NCBI GenBank assembly: GCA_002440885.1
Contig: DJVY01000112.1
Coordinates: 1-5,080 of the forward strand
From: Bacteroidales bacterium UBA6244
GTDB lineage: Bacteria; Bacteroidota; Bacteroidia; Bacteroidales; F082
Length of the DNA: 5,080 bases
Direction of reading: 5' to 3'
The notes below the pieces were generated by a model. It had not been told where the DNA came from, made no database searches, and was given only the letters and a program-made list of their open reading frames with translations. Positions 1 to 5,080 of this stretch are shown here, piece after piece (position 1 is the stretch's first letter; each line of letters begins with the position of its first letter). A program made the translations under genes and the position numbers.

Positions 1-270
1 TAATATTAATTATGTAACTTTATGTTTGACGTATATAATTGTACAACAACATCTTAGATGCTTAATAGTGAAATTAGATAGACCTAAGTTTAGAGCTACG
101 AAGAATGAATAGCATGTTGAGACATCGATAAGGGAAAGAAACATTCAGGAACGGGTTACAAAGTAATTCATATTACCATTTTAAAAAACTATTAAGTAAT
201 TTCGTTTTTAAGGGATACTCTCCAATATTTATGCTAGATTTGCGCTACCAAAACCAAACGCAAGGATTGA
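1..270. other. AT-rich non-coding region upstream of the DbpA-like gene
   Basis: Stop codons are frequent in all frames and no credible coding stretch or tRNA-like fold is visible. Apart from the promoter element at 235-242, it contains TATGTTTG (21-28), another TAnnTTTG match whose -33 region would fall at or beyond the window edge, and a short hyphenated palindrome CATCT-T-AGATG (50-60). The longest ATG-initiated reading frames I notice here are only a few codons long. The upstream gene, if any, ends outside the window. Confidence 0.5.
235..242 (+). promoter_or_regulatory. Candidate Bacteroidota -7 promoter element for the DbpA-like gene
   Basis: TAGATTTG matches the TAnnTTTG -7 consensus of the Bacteroidota primary sigma factor. 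It lies 28 bp before the ATG at 271, which would give a leader of roughly 20-25 nt. I see no clear TTG/TTTG -33 element 19-21 bp upstream, only a T-run at 205-209 with slightly too long a spacer, so the call rests on the -7 match and its position. Confidence 0.45.
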
Positions 271-1593
271 ATGTCCGCATTTATTGATTTACTACGACGT
301 CACTGTCACGAAGAGTCGAATTTGTTGTATGCTCAACTTTTTCAGTTGCTGCAAAAGCATAATGAAATACTTTTGCTCTCAAACCTTGCCGGGGCGAATA
401 CCTGTAGTACTTTGCGTGCCATTCACAATCAACCCGAAAATGCTTCAATAAGTCCGAAAACACTCATCCTTTTGCAAAACCCTGATTTTGTGGAAGCTTT
501 ATCCCGCATCATACGCTACACAGATCCAGGTTTAAGTGTCATCAGCATTTTTCCGGGTTTTCGAAAAAACCAGCTTGTCGCAGAGTTAGCTAAAATGCCG
601 CGCATTTTCATAGGTACTCCGGCACGGATTCTGGACATTGTTGCTTCTCAGATGATTAGAATATCAGATTTTGAAGCCATTATCGTGGAAGATTTAAGTG
701 GTTTTCAATATCTTGGATATGAGGATCAACTTAGTGAAATATTGGAAACAGCCGCAGATCGATGTAAAATTGTCATGACTAGCAAATCGGATGAAACTGC
801 TCGTTTTACCAGATCGGCCCGAGGCAATAAGTTGTCGATAAACAAATTGCGGTTACGGTTTCCATTTAAATACCATGCATTTACAATCATAGCTGATGAA
901 CATGGAAAATATCAAGCGTTACATCAACTAATTAGCGAATTGTTTCCCAATCCGGTAGTCGTATTCTGTAACCACCGTGGCGAGGTTATTCGATTGGCCA
1001 AATACCTCCAAAAAATGTCAGTCCCGGTTGGCGTACTTCACGGAGGAGTTGATGCACAGCAGTTTGTCGACACGCCTGCCATGCTTCGCAACGGTAGTCT
1101 GCAAGTGGTAATAACTACCGATTACACCACGGTATCTGACCTGCCAGAACTCCTTTTTTTGGTTCATTTTAATATGCCAATAAACAAACAAGCCTACGAT
1201 AAACGAAACCAGATATTACTCCGTCATCATCATTTCGGCACAGCCTTCCACCTACTGCAGGAAGATGAAGATCAACCTGAGTTTATTCAGACTATTCCTG
1301 ATATTTACGAAGTTTCAGATGCTTCAGGCCAGACAACAATACCTTGGTGGTCAACGATTAAGATCGAGTTTCAGGACAAGAAAGTAAAATTTGGTTTAAA
1401 AGAGGCCGTAAAATTACTAACTGTTCATGGACGATTACACAGAGATGAAATAGGTTTATTTGAAAACCGCAACAATGCATTTTTCGTTGCCATTGCCAGC
1501 CGGAAAGCACCATCGGTAATCGAGCGCATCAATGGAAGAAGTATCAATAAAAATACCCTTCAGGCCTCCCTCCTACAACCTTTAATTGACTAA
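271..1593 (+). CDS. Degenerate DbpA-like DEAD-box protein (probable pseudo-helicase) with DbpA-type RNA-binding domain
   Basis: This 440-residue protein has the architecture of the 23S-rRNA helicase DbpA: RecA-like lobe 1 (about 15-190), lobe 2 (about 200-335) and a C-terminal DbpA-type RNA-binding domain (about 361-437). Fold landmarks survive: GTPAR (115-119), GYEDQL after the motif II position (149-154), VFCN (231-234), LHGG (256-259), TTD (282-284) and a motif VI region beginning Y309 with R312 and R318. Catalytic residues do not. The Walker A GKT position reads ANT (42-44), DEAD reads EDLS (140-143), SAT reads about TSK (170-172), the motif IVa Gln and Arg align with A262 and F265, motif V lacks its Arg, and motif VI keeps only its outer arginines. 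ATP hydrolysis is therefore unlikely. AAGGA at 262-266 lies 4 nt before this ATG and supports the start. The frame is open at normal DEAD-box length, arguing against a decaying pseudogene. The function is unknown; a non-enzymatic RNA or ribosome-assembly factor is my inference. Confidence 0.8.
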   Translation: MSAFIDLLRRHCHEESNLLYAQLFQLLQKHNEILLLSNLAGANTCSTLRAIHNQPENASISPKTLILLQNPDFVEALSRIIRYTDPGLSVISIFPGFRKNQLVAELAKMPRIFIGTPARILDIVASQMIRISDFEAIIVEDLSGFQYLGYEDQLSEILETAADRCKIVMTSKSDETARFTRSARGNKLSINKLRLRFPFKYHAFTIIADEHGKYQALHQLISELFPNPVVVFCNHRGEVIRLAKYLQKMSVPVGVLHGGVDAQQFVDTPAMLRNGSLQVVITTDYTTVSDLPELLFLVHFNMPINKQAYDKRNQILLRHHHFGTAFHLLQEDEDQPEFIQTIPDIYEVSDASGQTTIPWWSTIKIEFQDKKVKFGLKEAVKLLTVHGRLHRDEIGLFENRNNAFFVAIASRKAPSVIERINGRSINKNTLQASLLQPLID

Positions 1594-1599
1594 TTAAAG
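1580..1599. terminator. Small perfect hairpin at the convergent gene junction, possible terminator
   Basis: CTTTAATT (1580-1587) and AATTAAAG (1592-1599) are perfect 8-bp arms around a 4-nt loop, spanning the TAA of the DbpA-like gene and ending one base before the Uup stop codon. The plus-strand transcript continues with a short T-rich stretch (TTATTT), while the minus-strand side has no T tract. The stem is almost all A-T, so as an intrinsic terminator it would be weak and more plausible for the plus-strand gene. Confidence 0.35.
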
Positions 1600-3492
1600 T
1601 TATTTAAGATCTTCCAGCTCGATCCAGCGCAACATCTTGTTTTCAATTGTGTCGATAATTGCCGCCATCCGACCTGAAACTTCCTGCAATTCCGTAAATG
1701 CGAGTTCTCCTGAATTCAATTTTTCTTCCAATGTTTTCTTTTCTTCCTCCAGCTCACCTATTTCCATTTCGATTGCATCATATTCTTTGAGCTCTGCATA
1801 GGTTAACTTCTTTTTAGTTGGTAGTGGTTTTTCAGTCTTCGCTACCTGACTTTTCATTTTGGCCACACTTTCTGTCGATTTTTCCAACTGCCCTTGCTTA
1901 ATTTTGCTTTCGCGGTAAATGGAATAATTACCCGGGAAGTGATTTATTTGTCCCTTACCTTCAAACACAAATAACTGATCAATGGTATGATCTAAAAAAT
2001 ACCGATCATGCGACACTAAGAGCAAGCAGCCGGTGTAATCAGATAAAAACTCCTCCAATTTGCTGAGCGTTACAATGTCCAGGTCGTTGGTGGGCTCGTC
2101 CAAAATCAGGAAATTCGGGTTTTGAATAAGAATTGTTAACAGATACAGTCGTCGTTTTTCGCCACCACTCAATGTCGAAACGGTTTGGTTCTGCATCTCA
2201 GCATCGAAAAGAAAATGATGAAGAAACTGTGAAGCTGTAAGAGTTACGGATTTAGATACGTGAAAAAATTCGGCAATTTCTGTTACTACATCCAGTACCC
2301 GCTGATCATCGCGAGCGTTCAGCCCCTCTTGCCTGTAATACCCGAATTTTATGGTTTCGCCTGGACTAACTTCTCCACGCTCAGGAATCACCTTTCCTGT
2401 GATCAGGTTAAGGAATGTCGACTTTCCAATTCCATTTTGTCCTACTATTCCAATCCTATCCCCTTTTTTAAAAGTGTAAGTAAAGTCACTAACCATAAGT
2501 TTATCGCCATACGACTTTGTTACCTTACTCATTTCGAGTATCTTCCCTCCTATTCTGGAGTGGCTTATCCTGAGTTTCAGCTCCTTTTCAGATGGAAGAC
2601 TATAAGCCTTATCTTTCGTTTGTTCAAAACTATCTATCCGGGCTTTCGACTTGGTGGTTCGTGCTTTTGGCATGCGTTGTATCCAATCCAGCTCCTTCTT
2701 CATCAGCTTTCGTGCCTTGTCCACTTCAGTTTTCAACACCTCTTCACGTATTACTCGTTGCTCTAAAAATCTACTGTAATTGCCGCTATAGCGTTGTAAA
2801 CTACCCCTGTTTAACGCCAATATCTGATTACATACCCTATCTAAAAAATACCTGTCGTGGGTAACCATGATGAAAGTAACAGCTGATTGACTTAGGTGTT
2901 TTTCAAGCCATTCAATCATGTCAATGTCCAGGTGATTGGTGGGTTCATCCAACAAAAGCACATCCGGATTATCAAGTAAGGTAAGTGCCAAAGACAAGCG
3001 CTTCTTTTGACCACCGGATAAGCTAACCACATTTTGATCTAAATCGCTGATATTGAAACGTTGCAGCAGTGCCGACAAACGACGTTCATAATCCCAGGCT
3101 TGCAGTAAATCCATTTTGCTAGTGGCTTCAGCCAATTGAAGCTCCGTTTCTTTGTTGTGATTTTCTGCGTGTTTCTCCATGGCTGCCGTATAGGCTTTAA
3201 TAACTGATAACAAACTGTTATTGTGTCCGTTAATCAATTCCCTTATGGTTTGGTCTTCAAAAAAATCAGGCTCCTGAGGCAATAGAGCCAGTCTTAACCC
3301 ATCCCGGACTGAAATCTGACCTTCGTCAGCCTCCTCAATTCCCGCCACAATCCTCATCAGAGTTGACTTTCCAGCGCCGTTCCTGGCTACCAAGGCAATT
3401 TTATCGCCTTTTTCCAAACCCAGACTAAGGTCTCTGAACAGGATATTCTCGGCATGTTGCTTCGAGAGGTTTTCAACTGACAAATAATGCAT
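1600..3492 (-). CDS. uup: Uup-type ABC-F ATPase (ribosome-associated, non-transporter)
   Basis: This 630-residue protein has two ATP-binding cassettes and no membrane segments, which is the ABC-F layout. Cassette 1 has Walker A ARNGAGKS (36-43), signature LSGGQ (158-162), Walker B running into DEPTNHLDI (182-190) and switch His212. A basic helical linker (about 241-305) contains WIQRMPKARTTKSKARI (270-286), resembling the linker of Uup, which in ABC-F proteins reaches toward the P-site tRNA. Cassette 2 has GQNGIGKST (351-359), LSGGEKRR (441-448), LILDEPTNDLDI (462-473) and His495. The Lys/Glu-rich C-terminal 530-630 region is a predicted coiled coil, the Uup-type C-terminal domain. Both sites keep Walker B glutamates, so it should be active. 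Family members bind the ribosomal E site and relieve stalling; Uup is also linked to transposon excision and branched DNA. No cue suggests a resistance-type ABC-F. It converges on the DbpA-like gene and diverges from rimM. No Shine-Dalgarno precedes the ATG. Confidence 0.9.
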   Translation of the reverse strand: MHYLSVENLSKQHAENILFRDLSLGLEKGDKIALVARNGAGKSTLMRIVAGIEEADEGQISVRDGLRLALLPQEPDFFEDQTIRELINGHNNSLLSVIKAYTAAMEKHAENHNKETELQLAEATSKMDLLQAWDYERRLSALLQRFNISDLDQNVVSLSGGQKKRLSLALTLLDNPDVLLLDEPTNHLDIDMIEWLEKHLSQSAVTFIMVTHDRYFLDRVCNQILALNRGSLQRYSGNYSRFLEQRVIREEVLKTEVDKARKLMKKELDWIQRMPKARTTKSKARIDSFEQTKDKAYSLPSEKELKLRISHSRIGGKILEMSKVTKSYGDKLMVSDFTYTFKKGDRIGIVGQNGIGKSTFLNLITGKVIPERGEVSPGETIKFGYYRQEGLNARDDQRVLDVVTEIAEFFHVSKSVTLTASQFLHHFLFDAEMQNQTVSTLSGGEKRRLYLLTILIQNPNFLILDEPTNDLDIVTLSKLEEFLSDYTGCLLLVSHDRYFLDHTIDQLFVFEGKGQINHFPGNYSIYRESKIKQGQLEKSTESVAKMKSQVAKTEKPLPTKKKLTYAELKEYDAIEMEIGELEEEKKTLEEKLNSGELAFTELQEVSGRMAAIIDTIENKMLRWIELEDLK

Positions 3493-3506
3493 ATTTAATT
3501 TTTTGG

Positions 3507-3514
3507 CAAAAGTA
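3507..3514 (-). promoter_or_regulatory. Candidate -7 promoter element for the uup-like gene
   Basis: Read on the minus strand this is TACTTTTG, a full match to TAnnTTTG. It ends only 14 bp before the start codon at 3492. With initiation 5-7 nt after the element, the leader would be under about 10 nt, all A/T, with no room for a Shine-Dalgarno site. A -33 element is not evident at the expected spacing. Confidence 0.5.
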
Positions 3515-3571
3515 CATCCGATTTATTTATGATGACCTCTAACCGAACGACTGTGATTATCTAAATTAGTT

Positions 3572-3579
3572 TAATTTTG
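3572..3579 (+). promoter_or_regulatory. Candidate -7 promoter element for the rimM-trmN6 operon
   Basis: TAATTTTG matches TAnnTTTG and lies 36 bp upstream of the rimM ATG, predicting a leader of about 30 nt. I see no TTG at the -33 spacing. It lies 57 bp from the oppositely oriented uup element, so the two promoters diverge within one 123-bp intergenic region and their polymerase footprints could overlap. Confidence 0.5.
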
Positions 3580-3615
3580 TTGCTGTCTCAGACACGGAAT
3601 TTAGGATAAATATAA

Positions 3616-4152
3616 ATGAGAATGGGAAATTTTGATCAGTATTTTTACTTGGGAAAAATAGTCAAACCGCATGGTTTTCAGGGGCGTGTTAGTGTATTTC
3701 TGGACACTGATGACCCCGACAACTATCTGGAAACAAAAATTATTTACATCGACATCAATGGTGCTCCTGTCCCCTATTTTGTTGAGGAAATTAAATTACT
3801 AAACAATAAGGCCACCATTTTATTTCAGGATGTAACTACTGAGGAACAGGCTGAAAAGCTGCTAAAAAAGGATATGTACCTGCCTTTAAGTGAACTTCCC
3901 AAACTTACGGGCAACCAATTCTATTATCATGAAATAAACGGAATGAGCTTAATAGATGAGGAAAAGGGACTTATTGGTGTTGTAAATGAAGTACTTGAAT
4001 ATTCAAGTCAGGCAATCATTCAAACTTTCTTTCAGGGAAAGGAAGTCTTGATCCCTATCAGCGATGATATTATTAAATTAGTTGATCGGGAAAATCATCG
4101 CCTTCACCTCCAACTCCCTGAAGGTTTGCTGGAAGTTTACCTTAACGAATAG
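3616..4152 (+). CDS. rimM: Ribosome maturation factor RimM
   Basis: RimM binds ribosomal protein S19 on the 30S subunit and assists late maturation of the 16S rRNA 3' domain; it is cytoplasmic and not an enzyme. The 178 residues match the family length. The N-terminal RimM domain (about 10-92) opens with YLGKIVKPHGFQGRVSV (11-27), the family hallmark. The PRC-barrel (about 98-175) contains the adjacent tyrosines Y103-Y104, which correspond to the tyrosine pair needed for 30S binding in Escherichia coli RimM, then LIPISDDII (145-153) and a conserved LPEGLLEVYL tail (167-176). ATGs occur at 3616 and 3622. I chose 3616 because TAGGAT (3602-3607) sits at normal spacing from it, but the two differ by only two residues. 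It is followed after 6 bp by the tRNA methyltransferase gene. rpsP, often rimM's neighbour, is absent here. Confidence 0.95.
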   Translation: MRMGNFDQYFYLGKIVKPHGFQGRVSVFLDTDDPDNYLETKIIYIDINGAPVPYFVEEIKLLNNKATILFQDVTTEEQAEKLLKKDMYLPLSELPKLTGNQFYYHEINGMSLIDEEKGLIGVVNEVLEYSSQAIIQTFFQGKEVLIPISDDIIKLVDRENHRLHLQLPEGLLEVYLNE

Positions 4153-4158
4153 CGTTTT

Positions 4159-4878
4159 ATGGGTCGAAATGCAACCGACACCCGCCCCTTTGTATTCAGG
4201 CAATTTCAATTATTCCATCATCAATCGACAATGAAAGTAGGAATAGATGCCACAATTTTAGGCATTTGGGCGCAGATTCATGACAAGGAACATGTTTTGG
4301 ATGTGGGTTGTGGAAGTGGCGTCGTTGGTTTGCTATTAGCCAGCCGTGCACATTGTTTTGTCACAGCTATTGATATTGACAAGCCATCAGTGGAGGAGTG
4401 TACTGCGAATTTCGCCTTCTCCCCTTTTGCAGACCGACTCCTTGCAGAACACATTAGTCTGCAAGAATATGGCAAACAAGCCTGCCAAATTTACGACCTC
4501 GTAGTAAGTAATCCACCTTTTTTCACTTTAGGAAGCGCTTCCGCAAATATCAGGTTGGGGCAAGCACGCCATACCCTATCCCTGACCTATGCTGATCTGA
4601 TAACCAATAGTTTCTCCGTATTAAAACCAGCTGGCAGACTCATTGTGGTTCTTCCTTATAGCAACAGGAATTTCTTTGTTGAGCAATCGCGTGTTGCTGG
4701 TTTTTTTCTGTCGCGTGAATTATTGATTTTCCCCCGCAGAGGAATGCCACCAAACAGAGTTTACCTTTCCTTTTCGAAAATCGCGTCCAAACCTCATGCT
4801 GAAATGCTGAACCTCAGAGAAGAAGATGGGCGCTTTTCTTCTGAATACCTTGATCTGGTAAAAAATTATTATCTCTAG
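4159..4878 (+). CDS. trmN6: tRNA1(Val) adenine-N6 methyltransferase, TrmN6/YfiC-like
   Basis: This 239-residue protein is a class I SAM-dependent methyltransferase of the YfiC/TrmN6 family, which in Escherichia coli N6-methylates A37 of tRNA1(Val). The family-typical N-terminus is present: FRQFQLF (13-19) followed by MKVGIDATILGIWA (25-38). SAM-binding motif I is VLDVGCGSG (46-54), the acidic strand-2 motif is IDID (71-74), and the catalytic amino-methyltransferase motif is NPPF (118-121), which fits adenine-N6 chemistry. RLGQARH (132-138) and a C-terminal YYL also match the family. The start at 4159 is the only upstream ATG that keeps the FRQF segment; the next Met (25) would remove it. The gene starts 6 bp after the rimM stop without a clear Shine-Dalgarno site, so co-transcription and perhaps translational coupling with rimM are likely. 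The exact tRNA target is inferred from family membership; related N6-methyltransferases (RlmF-like or PrmC-like) fit less well. Confidence 0.88.
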   Translation: MGRNATDTRPFVFRQFQLFHHQSTMKVGIDATILGIWAQIHDKEHVLDVGCGSGVVGLLLASRAHCFVTAIDIDKPSVEECTANFAFSPFADRLLAEHISLQEYGKQACQIYDLVVSNPPFFTLGSASANIRLGQARHTLSLTYADLITNSFSVLKPAGRLIVVLPYSNRNFFVEQSRVAGFFLSRELLIFPRRGMPPNRVYLSFSKIASKPHAEMLNLREEDGRFSSEYLDLVKNYYL

Positions 4879-4891
4879 TATTTTATTGATC

Positions 4892-4947
4892 TATTACAAT
4901 TAACAACTTATATAATGTGTTTTACGACTTTTTCAATAATTGTAATA
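4892..4947. repeat. 11-bp perfect inverted repeat downstream of trmN6
   Basis: TATTACAATTA (4892-4902) and TAATTGTAATA (4937-4947) are exact reverse complements separated by 34 nt. The repeat lies 14 bp after the trmN6 stop and is followed by a T/A-rich stretch ending in TTTAATTAAA (4948-4957). It could form the stem of a weak, long-loop terminator for the rimM-trmN6 transcript or be a dyad protein-binding site. The high A+T content weakens both readings. Confidence 0.4.
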
Positions 4948-4984
4948 TTTAATTAAACTCAGCCCAATCAAATTATAAACCCCA

Positions 4985-5016
4985 TTGTTTTAAGTTGATG
5001 TTTTTAACTACATTTG
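4985..5016 (+). promoter_or_regulatory. Bacteroidota-type promoter (-33 TTG, -7 TACATTTG) pointing out of the right edge
   Basis: TTG at 4985-4987 and TACATTTG at 5009-5016 are separated by 21 bp, within the usual 19-21 bp spacing of the phylum's primary promoters. This is the most complete promoter match in the window. The initiation site would be about 5021-5023. The first ATGs downstream are at 5072 and 5075, immediately before the window ends, so a gene on the plus strand probably begins there with a leader of about 50 nt. Only three codons are visible and nothing can be said about the product. Confidence 0.55.
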
Positions 5017-5080
5017 TAGGTCAAATAGTTACGGTTATATCGGTTTTTATAGGATAACGGAAAATAATAGTATGATGGAT

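Noticed and set aside
162..201. Repeated AAGTAATT at 162-169 and 194-201
   Set aside because: An 8-bp direct repeat of low complexity is readily explained by chance in this AT-rich stretch, with no further copies noticed.
281..463. Minus-strand 60-codon frame within the DbpA-like gene
   Set aside because: It is antisense to a longer gene with domain support, and has no motif or start context.
2260..2864. Two overlapping plus-strand open frames of 168 and 90 codons inside the uup-like gene
   Set aside because: They lie antisense to a clearly conserved ABC-F gene, have compositionally odd translations rich in Tyr, Phe, Ser and Leu, and show no recognisable domain. They are shadow frames.
3364..3387. 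Walker A of ABC-F cassette 1 begins with Ala36 instead of the usual Gly
   Set aside because: The essential GKST is intact, Ala at this position is tolerated in P-loops, and I recall similar variants in Bacteroidota Uup homologs. It is not evidence of an inactive cassette.
4278..4475. Minus-strand 65-codon frame within trmN6
   Set aside because: It is antisense to the SAM-binding core of a well-supported gene; its low-complexity Ser/Lys/Ala sequence is typical of a shadow frame.
5072..5080. ATGATGGAT at the window end as a partial coding sequence
   Set aside because: Three codons cannot support a coding call. The upstream promoter makes a start here plausible, so it is mentioned there only.

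Overview
The window looks like a chromosomal housekeeping segment from a Bacteroidota bacterium. Three things suggest this: moderately AT-rich DNA, TAnnTTTG-type -7 promoter elements in front of the genes with weak or absent Shine-Dalgarno sequences, and protein types (Uup-like ABC-F, RimM, TrmN6-like methyltransferase) whose sequences resemble that phylum. I cannot place it below phylum level. I see no mobile element, CRISPR array, rRNA or tRNA gene.

Layout. Positions 1-270 are non-coding and AT-rich, with a possible promoter just before the first gene. Positions 271-1593 (+) encode a 440-residue protein built like the DEAD-box helicase DbpA (two RecA-like lobes plus a DbpA-type C-terminal RNA-binding domain), but nearly every catalytic helicase motif is replaced. 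Positions 1600-3492 (-) encode a full-length Uup-type ABC-F ATPase that converges on the first gene, with only 6 bp between the stop codons and a small hairpin across the junction. A 123-bp divergent intergenic region (3493-3615) carries a candidate promoter in each direction. Positions 3616-4152 (+) encode RimM, and 4159-4878 (+) a TrmN6/YfiC-like tRNA adenine-N6 methyltransferase 6 bp downstream, which together form a likely two-gene operon. Positions 4879-5080 are non-coding, with an 11-bp perfect inverted repeat and a good Bacteroidota-type promoter pointing out of the right edge.

How the genes fit together. Three of the four products act on ribosomes or tRNA: RimM in 30S maturation, TrmN6 in tRNA modification, and ABC-F/Uup at the ribosome. 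The fourth carries a domain that in DbpA recognises a 23S rRNA hairpin. The best candidate for something under-described is the first gene: an intact but apparently ATPase-dead DbpA relative, which may be a non-enzymatic RNA-binding or ribosome-assembly factor. The other genes appear ordinary.
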